From Bacteroidia bacterium (lineage in GTDB: Bacteria > Bacteroidota > Bacteroidia > Cytophagales > Flammeovirgaceae): a stretch of DNA of 64,000 nt. The DNA is taken from the NCBI GenBank assembly GCA_030425505.1, contig JAUIAB010000002.1, positions 1 to 64,000 on the forward strand, read 5' to 3'. Below are positions 37,114 through 45,774 of this stretch, piece by piece; the first letter of the stretch is position 1, and each line of letters starts with the position of its first letter. The notes under the pieces were generated by a model that ran no database searches, was not told the DNA's origin, and saw only the letters and a list, made by a program, of their open reading frames with translations. The position numbers and the translations under genes were made by a program.

Positions 37114-37414
37114 CTATTTTTCAGTACATTACCCTAATGGATGTGTAAAAGAGTGGCCTTACGCTATAGAAATTCAAGAGTTAGTATGTGAAGATGCAGC
37201 TTTTTCACCAGATGGAAATGGACAATATGATCGGTATCCTTTGCCGTATGATGGGCTTGCTAAGATATATAACCGTTTTGGAATATTACAAAAGGAAATA
37301 AGCCTTCCTTCTAGCTGGGATGGCACAGATAGAAATGGAAATTCCGTCCCCACAGGCGATTATATCATTATTTGCAGCCAAGGAGAAAAAATTAATGTCT
37401 CTGTTATACGATAA
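37090..37414 (+). pseudogene. Second 5'-truncated CHU_C sorting-domain fragment
   Basis: Plus-strand frame. The recognisable coding part starts around 37090-37110 and reads VHYPNGCVKEWPYAIEIQ, then AAFSPDGNGQYDRYPL, AKIYNRFGILQKEI, SSWDGTDRNGNSVPTGDY and VSVIR: the full CHU_C/T9SS type B consensus (spaced Fx-PDGNG, IYNRFG, WDG...G...PTGDY). The frame stays open back to 36923, but that part is antisense to the neighbouring fragment and is probably not coding. No signal peptide or start of its own. It ends 6 bases from the convergent GNAT gene. Confidence 0.6.
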
Positions 37415-37419
37415 AAAAT

Positions 37420-38502
37420 TCAGGCTATAAAATGTCTTAAATTAAAATAAACCAGCATATGCGTAACCTCATTTTTATCAAACACTCTAAGTAAACCTCT
37501 GTTACCAGTAGGAAATGAAAACTGTAGTCTATAATTCTCTTGAGGATTTAAACGTTTGATATTAACAAAATGATGATTTCGAGTATTCATATTTCTTTCG
37601 AAATCTAAATACTTGTTGATAATCTTAATGATATGCTTATTTGAGATTTTATCTGTTTCATAGTCACTACATTCAAATGAAGTAGTTACTTCAAATCGGT
37701 CAAAAACGCTCTTTTTGAGCATAGCATTTATGTGAATAGTATTTTCTAAGTGATGTAGTCTAAAACCTAGGTCTGTCCATACTTTTTGGACAGTTGTATT
37801 CTCAATTTGAGTAGTAACCCTAATATATTTTCTTCCAATGCTATTACTGTAATTAATAGCATACTTCATCATATCTCTAAAAATACCTTTTCCCCGATGC
37901 ATAGGCTTTACTCCATATAAAATACCTTTTCCTTTTTCCTCTTTTTCAAAATTAAAACTGATAAACCCTACAAATTCATCATTTAATTTTACCAGCCAGC
38001 AAAGTCTTGTATCATCATTTTCTGCATAAGATCTTACCCAATCCTGGTAGCCTTCCGTAACATGCTCGTTGTCAAAAAATGGGTTTATTCTATAATGGTT
38101 TACATAATCTCCAAAAGTTTCTCTTACTAAAATATTGATAATTGGATGATGTTCAGGTGTAGCAACAATAAATTGTAGGTCGTTATTTTCTAATTCTAAA
38201 GGCACATGATTTTCTAGGCTAAGATGGTAATAGGCTAATGTATCGGTTATTTGGTTTGGCATAGCCAGCCTTTCCAGCCGCTGCACTTCAGAAAGCTTAG
38301 TTGTAGGAATCCTGATAATAGCAGTATCAATAGCGTTATCCAATATCTGTTGCAATATTTCACCTGCATTTAGCCCTTGTAGCTTGGCTCTATAAATCGT
38401 CAGCCCAAAGCGTTGACTATCTTTAGCAGCAAAAGAAAGTTCTTCTTGTAAAGCCTGATCAGAGGTTGTTTTTTCTTTGTTAGATATGGATGTGAGAGTC
38501 AT
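37420..38502 (-). CDS. GNAT-family N-acetyltransferase with C-terminal extension
   Basis: A 360-residue protein. The N-terminal region (DSQRFGLTIYRAKLQGLNAG, about 29-48) resembles the accessory domain of WecD/RffC-type sugar acetyltransferases. The central GNAT domain (about 110-255) has FVGFISFNF, the acetyl-CoA loop VKPMHRGKGIFRDMM (Q/R-x-x-G-x-G/A) and VQKVWTDLGFRLH. About 100 further residues (255-360, with SFPTGNRGLLRVFD) have no family I recognise. It follows parA by 51 bases on the same strand. Substrate unknown; an amino-sugar or a polyketide-like acyl group are both possible. Confidence 0.75.
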   Translation of the reverse strand: MTLTSISNKEKTTSDQALQEELSFAAKDSQRFGLTIYRAKLQGLNAGEILQQILDNAIDTAIIRIPTTKLSEVQRLERLAMPNQITDTLAYYHLSLENHVPLELENNDLQFIVATPEHHPIINILVRETFGDYVNHYRINPFFDNEHVTEGYQDWVRSYAENDDTRLCWLVKLNDEFVGFISFNFEKEEKGKGILYGVKPMHRGKGIFRDMMKYAINYSNSIGRKYIRVTTQIENTTVQKVWTDLGFRLHHLENTIHINAMLKKSVFDRFEVTTSFECSDYETDKISNKHIIKIINKYLDFERNMNTRNHHFVNIKRLNPQENYRLQFSFPTGNRGLLRVFDKNEVTHMLVYFNLRHFIA

Positions 38503-38553
38503 TCGAAATAAAGACTTTAGTATGATACAAAATTAGATAAAGATTATTTAAGC

Positions 38554-39309
38554 CTAACTGTATTTCTCAGCTATTTCTTTGCACAACGAGCGATAATCAT
38601 CTGCTCCATAGCTTTTTGGAGCATATTCATAAATATTTCTTCCAGAAACTGGAGCTTCAGCTAGTGCAACGTTATCTCGGATAATTGTATTAAATAGCTT
38701 ATCTCCAAAGTGACCTTTCACAGCTTCTAATACACTTCTGTTTAAAACTCTTCTTTGATCAAATTGGGTTAAAAATACTCCCCCAATATCCAAAGAAGGG
38801 TTCAATCGTTCTTTTACCTTCTCTATAACGTCGCTTATTTTACTCATTCCCTGAACGGCCAAATACTCAGACTGTATGGGCAAAAATATTCTATCTGAAG
38901 CTACTAAAGCATTAATAGTGAGAACTCCAAGAGCTGGAGGGCAATCGATTATAATATAATCAAATTCTTTCTTAACAGAATCTAGACTATTTTTAAGTAT
39001 AAACTCTTTTTCAGGAACACTTCCAATTTCTATTTCCATTCCCGATAGATTTAGTTCGGAAGGAATTAAAAAAAGATTATCGCTATGTTGGATAATGGAC
39101 TCTTCAATGTTAGATCTTTTAGTTAATAAGGTGTAGCTAGAATTCTGATAATCAGTAATTCCCATGGATTGAGTTAAATTTGATTGAGGGTCTAAATCCA
39201 CCAATAAAACTTTGTTCTCTAGATTTCTTAGACCTGCTCCAATATTAAGGGTAGAAGTTGTTTTTCCTACTCCGCCTTTATGATTGCTCAAAGAAAAAAT
39301 GTATCCCAT
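38554..39309 (-). CDS. ParA/Soj-family ATPase (orphan)
   Basis: A 251-residue cytoplasmic P-loop ATPase with the deviant Walker A KGGVGKTTS (11-19), DLDPQSNLTQSMG (switch region), IIDCPPALGVLTINAL (Walker B) and the C-terminal YGADDYRSLCKEI. Full family length. ParA proteins position chromosomes, plasmids or protein cargo. A parB gene is not next to it; the downstream neighbour is a GNAT gene. This argues for an orphan or cargo-positioning ParA over the main chromosomal Soj, but parB could be elsewhere. Confidence 0.85.
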   Translation of the reverse strand: MGYIFSLSNHKGGVGKTTSTLNIGAGLRNLENKVLLVDLDPQSNLTQSMGITDYQNSSYTLLTKRSNIEESIIQHSDNLFLIPSELNLSGMEIEIGSVPEKEFILKNSLDSVKKEFDYIIIDCPPALGVLTINALVASDRIFLPIQSEYLAVQGMSKISDVIEKVKERLNPSLDIGGVFLTQFDQRRVLNRSVLEAVKGHFGDKLFNTIIRDNVALAEAPVSGRNIYEYAPKSYGADDYRSLCKEIAEKYS

Positions 39310-39533
39310 AGAAGTAAAACGCTTATTTCTTTTAAAGATTCAAACCCTAAAATAAGCAAGTATTTAGTACTAAAACTTTAAATCTAATAATTGCTTTTAA
39401 AAATGAACTAATTATTTCTAAAATTTACTCTTGAGCAAACGGAGGTAAGTGCATTTTAATACGTAATTTCACCTATTAAAGCTTTTACTTTATTGAAAAA
39501 GTGTAACATATAAAGAGCTAAGTTTAGTAAAAG

Positions 39534-41036
39534 ATGGATGAAAGAATAAAAAGCCAACTTAAAATTTATGATTCTCTCACCAGAGAGAAAAAAGTATTTG
39601 AACCTTTAAATGAATCATTTGTTGGCATGTACGTTTGTGGTCCAACTGTATATAATCATGTTCATTTAGGGAATTGCAGAACATTTACATCATTTGATGT
39701 GATATTCAGGTACTTGAAGTTTTTAGGGTATACCGTACGTTATGTCAGAAATATAACAGATGTTGGTCATTTGGTGAACGATGCAGACGAAGGAGAAGAT
39801 AAAATAGCTAAAGAAGCAAAGGCAAATGACTTGGAGCCAATGGAAGTAGTTCAAAAGTATACTTCTGGTTTTCATCAAATAATGAGAGAGTTGAATAATT
39901 TATCTCCAAGTATAGAACCAACAGCTACAGGACATATTATCGAGCAAATAGAAATGGCAAAGGCTTTACTTGAAAAGGGCCTTGCTTATGAGGTTAATGG
40001 TTCTGTTTATTTTGATGTAGAAAAATACCATGAACAAAAGCATTATGGTAGGCTTTCAGGAAGAAAAATAGAAGAACTGGCTACTGGTCAAAGAGAAATA
40101 GAGGGTACTAAAGATAAAAAAAGCCCTCTTGATTTTGCCCTGTGGAAGAAAGCAATTAAAGGACATATTATGCGTTGGCCATCCCCTTGGGGAGAGGGTT
40201 TTCCTGGTTGGCATATTGAATGCTCTGCCATGGGGAAAAAATACTTGGGAGAAGTTTTTGATATTCATGGTGGTGGTATGGACTTGAAGTTTCCTCATCA
40301 TGAGTGTGAGATCGCTCAAGCTTCAGGAGTAACAGGTCAAGACCCTGTCCAATATTGGATGCATACTAACATGCTAACTGTCAATGGTCAACGAATGGGG
40401 AAATCGGTAGGTAATGCAATTCTCCCGCAAGAGCTATTCAAAGGAGATCATGAACTTCTGGACAAGGCGTATAGCCCTATGGTATTGCGGTTTGCAATGC
40501 TTCAAACGCATTATAGAAGTACGATGGACTTGTCTAATGACGCTTTGAGAGCAGCAGAAAAAGGCTATAAACGTCTAATTAACGCTCTAAATGCATTAGA
40601 AAAGCTAACGACCTTAAAATCTGACACACAAGAAATTGATAATAAGTTAGATGAAGAAATCAATAAGTTAGTTGATACCATTTTTCATGGATTGAATGAT
40701 GATTTTAATACAGCTAGAGCAATAGCAAGCCTTTTTAATTTAGTAAAAAAGATTAACGGTTTTTATACAGGGCAATTGAATCTGCAAGATATTAGCAACC
40801 AAACATTTAATAGGACTTATAAGGCATTTAAAGCTGTGTTTTTTGATATTTTGGGTTTGAAAGTAGAAGCGCCAGCTGATGCAGAAAAGCTGATTGAGAA
40901 TTTTGTAAATGAATACAAAAAAGCTAAATCAATTAGAGATTTTGAAGCTGTAGACAGAATGAGAGAGTACTTTAAAGAAAATGGTCTTGCTTTTAGGGAT
41001 ATGAAAGAAAAAATTGACTGGGTACTAGAAGAATAA
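39534..41036 (+). CDS. cysS: Cysteinyl-tRNA synthetase
   Basis: Class I aminoacyl-tRNA synthetase of 500 residues. Zinc and substrate-binding cysteine 35 lies in [15 protein letters not shown], where HVHLGN (42-47) is the HIGH motif. [15 protein letters not shown] and HHECEIAQ supply further zinc ligands. KMSKS appears as [11 protein letters not shown]. The C-terminal helical anticodon-binding domain is complete. It has its own transcription unit. A weak promoter (TTG at 39493, TAAGTTTA at 39519) lies just upstream. Confidence 0.95.
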   Translation: MDERIKSQLKIYDSLTREKKVFEPLNESFVGMYVCGPTVYNHVHLGNCRTFTSFDVIFRYLKFLGYTVRYVRNITDVGHLVNDADEGEDKIAKEAKANDLEPMEVVQKYTSGFHQIMRELNNLSPSIEPTATGHIIEQIEMAKALLEKGLAYEVNGSVYFDVEKYHEQKHYGRLSGRKIEELATGQREIEGTKDKKSPLDFALWKKAIKGHIMRWPSPWGEGFPGWHIECSAMGKKYLGEVFDIHGGGMDLKFPHHECEIAQASGVTGQDPVQYWMHTNMLTVNGQRMGKSVGNAILPQELFKGDHELLDKAYSPMVLRFAMLQTHYRSTMDLSNDALRAAEKGYKRLINALNALEKLTTLKSDTQEIDNKLDEEINKLVDTIFHGLNDDFNTARAIASLFNLVKKINGFYTGQLNLQDISNQTFNRTYKAFKAVFFDILGLKVEAPADAEKLIENFVNEYKKAKSIRDFEAVDRMREYFKENGLAFRDMKEKIDWVLEE

Positions 41037-41184
41037 ATAAAGTGTAAGTATAACTATTATCAAAAAATTAATTCACACATTATTGAGGAGTGGACTAAGC
41101 ATAAATTTGTGAAATAAATTGTGGAACTTTGTATGATTATTTAAAACCATGATAATGCAAAAGAGAGGAGAGTTGTACCGAGTG

Positions 41185-42171
41185 ATGAGCAAATTATGTC
41201 TAATTCTATTAATTGGAATTTGGTCTTGCGCTGGCAACAATGAAAGTAAACAATCTAAGAAACTTTTGAGCGTAGAATTATTAACAAAATTACCTAAAGT
41301 CAACGCAGATTCAGTTTATGGTTTTGTTAAAAAGCAAGTGGAATTTGGACCAAGAGTTCCTGAAACAGAGCCTCATACAAAGTGCGGAGATTTTATTGTT
41401 AGCTACTTAAAACAAAATGGACTAGAAGTCATCGAGCAAACCTTTGAAGCTAAAGCATGGAATGGGGAAACATTAAGTGGAAGGAATATAATTGCTTCGA
41501 TTAACCCAGCGGCGAGAAAAAGAATTCTTTTTTCTGCCCATTGGGATACAAGACCCTATGCTGACCAGGATTCTACAGAAAAAGAAAAGCCTATATTGGG
41601 AGCGAATGATGGGGCGAGTGGGGTAGGAGTACTATTAGAGTTAGCAAGGGTTCTTTCTGTCAAGAGTGATTTTAAGACAGGCTTAGATCTGATTTTCTTT
41701 GATTTAGAGGACTACGGAATGCCTTCTTATGCCGAAAAAAGCGAAACAGGAGATAGTGGGTACTGTTTAGGCTCTCAGTATTGGTCTAAAAATATGCATA
41801 TCAAAGATTATCATGCATTTTTTGGGGTCTTATTAGATATGGTAGGAGGGAAGAATGCCCAGTTTTTGCAAGAAAAGTACTCCTTAGAATATGCGCCTAG
41901 TATTGTTAAAAGAGTTTGGACAATAGGTTCAGAGTTAGGGTATTCTAAATACTTTATTTTTGAGGAGGGGGAGTATATTTTTGATGATCACTTTTATATT
42001 AATAGAAATACCGGTTTTCCAACTATAGATATTATACATCAAGATTCAGATATGGGGCATCCATTTTTTGCTGGGTGGCATACGCATGAAGATGACATGG
42101 ATGCAATAGATAAGGAAACATTAGAAGCTGTTAGTAACATGCTGATTGCGGTTTTATATTCTGAAGACTGA
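41185..42171 (+). CDS. M28-family lipoprotein, glutaminyl-peptide cyclotransferase-like
   Basis: A 328-residue exported lipoprotein from the ATG at 41185. The signal peptide ends in a lipobox (LIGIWSC, then AGNNES). The zinc-dependent M28 fold shows SAHWDTRPYADQD (first His and Asp), GANDGASGVGVLLELARVL (bridging Asp), DLEDYGMPSYAEK (acidic ligand) and HTHEDDMDAI (final His). This subgroup includes glutaminyl cyclases, which make N-terminal pyroglutamate, as well as aminopeptidases, so the reaction is not certain. An in-frame ATG 12 codons earlier exists but would bury the signal peptide. Single gene. Confidence 0.82.
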   Translation: MSKLCLILLIGIWSCAGNNESKQSKKLLSVELLTKLPKVNADSVYGFVKKQVEFGPRVPETEPHTKCGDFIVSYLKQNGLEVIEQTFEAKAWNGETLSGRNIIASINPAARKRILFSAHWDTRPYADQDSTEKEKPILGANDGASGVGVLLELARVLSVKSDFKTGLDLIFFDLEDYGMPSYAEKSETGDSGYCLGSQYWSKNMHIKDYHAFFGVLLDMVGGKNAQFLQEKYSLEYAPSIVKRVWTIGSELGYSKYFIFEEGEYIFDDHFYINRNTGFPTIDIIHQDSDMGHPFFAGWHTHEDDMDAIDKETLEAVSNMLIAVLYSED

Positions 42172-42211
42172 TTATACTGGAAATACAGTAATCATGAAAA
42201 GCTCTTCTAAA

Positions 42212-42373
42212 CTACTTTTTAAGAGCTTCAAAAGTAAATTCCTTAGCAACAGGGCTGTTATTAAGCTTATCTGTTTTAAGCATATCTAGTCCCTTAGAAA
42301 TGAATGCAATCAATAGCATTGCCGCTAGACAAATTTTTAAAATCTGGATAATATCTTTTTTTAAAGTTAACAT
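42212..42373 (-). CDS. Small membrane protein (53 aa)
   Basis: ATG at 42373, TAG at 42212-42214. The translation begins MLTLKKDIIQILK, has one membrane segment (ICLAAMLLIAFIS, about 14-26), and ends with a charged tail (EFTFEALKK). A basic start, one helix and a polar tail make a plausible single-pass protein; no family recognised. It lies in a 713-base gap otherwise lacking a long gene. Confidence 0.45.
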   Translation of the reverse strand: MLTLKKDIIQILKICLAAMLLIAFISKGLDMLKTDKLNNSPVAKEFTFEALKK

Positions 42374-42634
42374 GGTGATAATATTTTTATAGCATCTCTT
42401 AACATAATGTCTTCATATTAATAGACATGTTTTTTGAGCGAATTGTCAATAAAAAAATTTAAGTTTTTTTTAATACCCTAAAAACCATTCGTTTAATATA
42501 TACAACGATTAAAATAGAAGAAAGAGTATAGACATATACAGCTTTAGTAGCTATAAAACTTCGCATGTAACTTTTTTTGGTTTTTTTGGAGAAGGGTATG
42601 TAGGGGTATATTAATAATGGAAATTAAATACAAA

Positions 42635-42778
42635 TTATTCTTTTCTCTCTCCTTTTCTTCTTGTCAAAATGAAATAAACTACGTAAAGCCAACCAAAGAA
42701 ACCATGAATAATGGCATATAAGATAGATTTGTTTCTTTCCCAGGAAGCAACTACAGCTATTATACTTCCAAGACCTAT
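42635..42778 (-). CDS. Small two-helix membrane protein without canonical start
   Basis: The frame, ending at TAA (42635-42637), reads IGLGSIIAVVASWERNKSIL, then a second helix (GFFGWLYVVYFIL) and a basic tail (TRRKGERKE). This resembles a widespread family of very small bacterial membrane proteins with a WxRN-x-S turn between two helices. There is no ATG, GTG or TTG at the right place; the codon where a start would be expected is ATA (42778), and the frame stays open upstream to 42838. Either a non-standard start is used, or the start has been lost and this is a fresh pseudogene. Confidence 0.4.
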   Translation of the reverse strand: MGLGSIIAVVASWERNKSILYAIIHGFFGWLYVVYFILTRRKGERKE

Positions 42779-42884
42779 ACTGCTGTTGATTACTACTTGT
42801 ACACTATGACTATAGCATTCAAAAACAATTAATAAGGTTTAGAGCTGTTGAAAAGTAGCTTTATTTACAGGTATAAAGTTTAAA

Positions 42885-43757
42885 TTAGTTTGGGCTAACA
42901 CATTCCCCATCTTGATTTCTTCCAGGAAAAATAGCATTTAATGCTTTGTTGAGTTTGTTCCAGTCCTTAGCCATTTTTCGTGCTTGCTTTTTGGTTAAAA
43001 CCTGTCCATCATATTTGTTTTTTCTTTCTTGTTCTATTTTTTGATAATGAAAAATGGTGAGATCTATATCTGTGTCTTTTTCAAAATGATTTTTTACATC
43101 AATAACATTTTTCTCTGAGTCGTCTACAAAAATTATCGATTTAAAAGACCTATCTGTCATTGCCAAAATATCACTTAGCATTTTACCTTTATTCATACCG
43201 GTTGTCATCATAATACCATTTATATAGCTTATTGGTCTTTCTAGCTTAAAACTATAGCACGGAACTCCTTCATTACTTGGTTTTAGTGCTGACTTAGATA
43301 GGTCAATCCCATTTTTTATCAATTCTCTTTCTGTAGCAGCTCTATATCTTGGACTTCTTGAGGTGAGAGCAAAAATGGTAACCCCTTTGTTTTGCCAGTT
43401 ACTAATGTGGTTGGGTAAGGATTCATCTGTGAGATTTGTTGTTCCTAATTCGTATAAGAGACCGATGGCATCTTCATAAAAGCAGTTTTTTATTTTTTGC
43501 TTTTCAGTGGGCTTTATACTAAGTTTTTCTCTTTGCCATTGATACCAAATATCTCCGCCAAGGTCTGTATTGCTGGTAAGAATTGTATTATCTATATCGA
43601 GTACAACAAGTACTTCAGATTCTCCATACTTTTTTATCTTTTGCAGTATGCAACTTTCTACATTTTTAAAATCAATGGTTGAAGTATCTCTGATTGAATG
43701 AGCATTTGCCTTTATAAATAAAAATAGAGAGATGGCAAGTAGAATTACTTTTTTCAT
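42885..43757 (-). CDS. Exported HAD-superfamily protein (DUF2608-like)
   Basis: A 290-residue exported phosphatase-like protein. Signal peptide about 1-19 (KKVILLAISLFLFIKANA). HAD motifs are present in order: I, VVLDIDNTIL (Asp54, Asp56); II, FALTSRSPRYRAATE; III, a lysine in MNKGKML; IV, SIIFVDDSEKNV. The cap and overall layout match DUF2608, a family first noted in intracellular bacteria but also found in free-living ones. Substrate unknown. The C-terminal 45 residues are basic (KKQARKMAKDWNKLNK). Single gene. Confidence 0.75.
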   Translation of the reverse strand: MKKVILLAISLFLFIKANAHSIRDTSTIDFKNVESCILQKIKKYGESEVLVVLDIDNTILTSNTDLGGDIWYQWQREKLSIKPTEKQKIKNCFYEDAIGLLYELGTTNLTDESLPNHISNWQNKGVTIFALTSRSPRYRAATERELIKNGIDLSKSALKPSNEGVPCYSFKLERPISYINGIMMTTGMNKGKMLSDILAMTDRSFKSIIFVDDSEKNVIDVKNHFEKDTDIDLTIFHYQKIEQERKNKYDGQVLTKKQARKMAKDWNKLNKALNAIFPGRNQDGECVSPN

Positions 43758-43879
43758 TTCAATGTGATTGAATTTCGAAAAGTAAAATTAATACTAATTA
43801 ACCAACTAAACCGAATATGATTTAATGTAGTATTTATTCAATACTTGAATCTATAGATTGAGGATAAATAGTAGTAAAT

Positions 43880-44608
43880 CTATTTCAACTGCAAAAGCTT
43901 ATAAAGCTCTTTTCTGATTGATTTTTTCTTAAACTTTCCCGTAAAATGAGAGGTCAAAGTAGTGCTGGTATCATCTTCAATACCCCTCATCGCTACACAC
44001 AAGTGTTTCGCATCAATGATAACAGCAACATCATCTGTTTGAAGACTTTCTTTTAGCTCATTAGCGATTTGCATAGTCATTCTTTCTTGTACTTGTGGTC
44101 GCTTAGCATAGTGTTGCACTATTCTATTGATTTTTGAAAGACCTACTACTTTTCCTTTAGAAATGTAAGCTACGTGAGTCTTGCCAATAATTGGCACGAA
44201 GTGATGCTCACAAGCAGAATAGAAGCTAATATTTTTTTCAATAAGCATTTCGCCATATTGAAACTTATTATCAAATAGTTTTACTTCAGGTTTATTTTTT
44301 GGATCTAAGCCTTTAAATATTTCTTTTACATACATTTTAGCTACTCTGTAAGGAGTTCCTTTGAGACTGTCATCCTCTAAATCTAGCCCAATAGTGTACA
44401 TTATCTGTTCAAAATGCTTTGATATTATTTCAACCTTTTCTTCGTCAGAGATTTCAAATGCTTTTTTGTGCATGGGAGTATTTATGCTGGTGGACATATG
44501 GCTATCACCAATTTGCTCGTCGTCTAAAATATCATCAACAAGGTTATTACCATTCTTTTTATTGTCGTGTTTATGCAGGGTATTCAACAAAATTTCTTTC
44601 GGTTTCAT
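43880..44608 (-). CDS. folE: GTP cyclohydrolase I
   Basis: Converts GTP to 7,8-dihydroneopterin triphosphate, the entry to folate and to queuosine. The 242 residues end with the catalytic domain: TPYRVAKMYVKEIF, the zinc Cys/His in SACEHHFVPI, IGLSKINRIVQ-like GLSKINRIVQHYAKRPQVQE, and AKHLCVAMRGIED (second zinc Cys). The start at 44608 overlaps the end of queD by 38 bases; a later Met (44497) would drop the conserved acidic segment. Co-transcribed with queD, which uses its product. Confidence 0.92.
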   Translation of the reverse strand: MKPKEILLNTLHKHDNKKNGNNLVDDILDDEQIGDSHMSTSINTPMHKKAFEISDEEKVEIISKHFEQIMYTIGLDLEDDSLKGTPYRVAKMYVKEIFKGLDPKNKPEVKLFDNKFQYGEMLIEKNISFYSACEHHFVPIIGKTHVAYISKGKVVGLSKINRIVQHYAKRPQVQERMTMQIANELKESLQTDDVAVIIDAKHLCVAMRGIEDDTSTTLTSHFTGKFKKKSIRKELYKLLQLK

Positions 44609-44978
44609 ATAGTTGTAATTTCAGATCTAAGCTTGCGTCAATTCTTTCTCTAAGTATATTATAAATTACTACTGCTATATTCTCAGCAGTAGGGTTTAGA
44701 TGTTCAAACTCTTTAGTATCTAAGTTTAAATTTTTATGATCAAATTTTTTAATAATGTTTTCTTGAATTACCTGTTTAAGGTGCTTCATGTCAATAACAT
44801 AACCCGTTTCTTCATTTATTGTTCCTGTAACTTTAACTATTAAGTCGTAGTTATGCCCATGATAGTTTGGGTTATTACATTTCCCAAAAACTTCCTGGTT
44901 TTTTATTTTGTCCCAATTCTCATTATTTAATTTATGGGCGGAGTTAAAGTGAGCTTTTCTACATACTGTTATTTTCAT
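44571..44978 (-). CDS. queD: 6-carboxytetrahydropterin synthase QueD
   Basis: Turns dihydroneopterin triphosphate into 6-carboxytetrahydropterin on the queuosine/7-deazaguanine path. The 135 residues contain the catalytic and zinc residues FNSAHKL, CNNPNYHGHNYDL (Cys and zinc His pair), VIDMKHLKQ, FDHKNLNLD (His) and PTAENIAVV. The terminal Glu is in YETERNFVEY. The Cys in the CNNPNYHGH segment fits QueD over eukaryotic PTPS. It is upstream of, and overlaps, folE, giving a two-step unit. Confidence 0.9.
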   Translation of the reverse strand: MKITVCRKAHFNSAHKLNNENWDKIKNQEVFGKCNNPNYHGHNYDLIVKVTGTINEETGYVIDMKHLKQVIQENIIKKFDHKNLNLDTKEFEHLNPTAENIAVVIYNILRERIDASLDLKLQLYETERNFVEYPA

Positions 44979-45339
44979 CTAAATACGATAATCAAAAAAT
45001 TAGGCAATTCAGTTTTCTGGTTTAATTGTACTGGCTTCTTTTTTGAGAAACCTCATTTCCTTTAAAATTGTTCTAAAACTCAACTTTTCTGGGTAATTTA
45101 ATTTATAAGTTGCTTAAAGTTAACTCTTTTGGATGGCAATACCCATTATTAGAATTTGATTTTTCAGGTGAGTTATACCAAGGATTTGTTGAAAATCTCT
45201 TTCTGAATATCAATGGCAGATATTTTTGTAGTTGAAATGAATTTTATTAGCTGCATTAATGAAAAAAATAGAAATTTTTAGAATAATTATGGGTATTTTG
45301 TTATATTTTAGTAGTTGGGCTACTCTTTATAAATGAGAG
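44979..45339. other. Intergenic region between queD and the anti-sigma-like gene
   Basis: No certain gene in these 361 bases. Two short things: a plus-strand open frame without ATG (45077-45235) whose translation is unusually protein-like, including NSFGWQYPLLEFDFSGELYQ; and a 25-codon frame (45258-45335, MKKIEIFRIIMGILLYFSSW) ending four bases before the next start. No preQ1-type riboswitch sequence is seen upstream of queD. Confidence 0.35.
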
Positions 45340-45675
45340 ATGAAAACAATAGAGGAGTTAGATCTATCAAATATCGTTACTATTGAGCGCTACCTCGATG
45401 GCAGTATGGATGCTATAGAGAAGCGAAGGTTTTTGATCAACTTAAAGTCTGATAAAGAGTTGATGAAAGACTTTAAGATGGTTATGGAATCTCTTGGAGA
45501 ATGTGAGGATATTCCAACTTTAAATGAGGTTTCCAGAGAAAACTATTTTGATCAGTTTTCATCAAAAAAATTACTGCTATCAAGGAAAGTTATCCGTTTT
45601 GGTTTTGTTGCGGTATTAGCGTCTGTTGCTCTTACAGTGCTTTCGGCTCTTCTAATTGCATATTTTTTACTTTAG
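45340..45675 (+). CDS. Small membrane-anchored anti-sigma-factor-like protein
   Basis: A 111-residue protein. The N-terminal cytoplasmic region (IERYLDGSMDAIEKRRF, then LKSDKELMKDFKMVMESL) has the YLDG...F...L..D.EL pattern found at the start of Bacteroidota anti-sigma and FecR-type proteins. One membrane helix follows at the C-terminus (about 87-111, FVAVLASVALTVLSALLIAYFL) with no domain beyond it. No ECF sigma gene is adjacent. So it is either a minimal anti-sigma or an unrelated tail-anchored protein. Confidence 0.5.
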   Translation: MKTIEELDLSNIVTIERYLDGSMDAIEKRRFLINLKSDKELMKDFKMVMESLGECEDIPTLNEVSRENYFDQFSSKKLLLSRKVIRFGFVAVLASVALTVLSALLIAYFLL

Positions 45676-45774
45676 GTCATTTGGGAATATAATTCAAAGT
45701 GGAAAGCTATAGTTTGAGGTTTTTCATTTAATGTAATATATTCAACAATCAAAAGTGGATAACAGGAATCACTA

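Noticed and set aside
44979-45070. preQ1 riboswitch upstream of queD
   Set aside because: The expected C-rich stem and conserved A-rich tail are not present in the leader on the minus strand.
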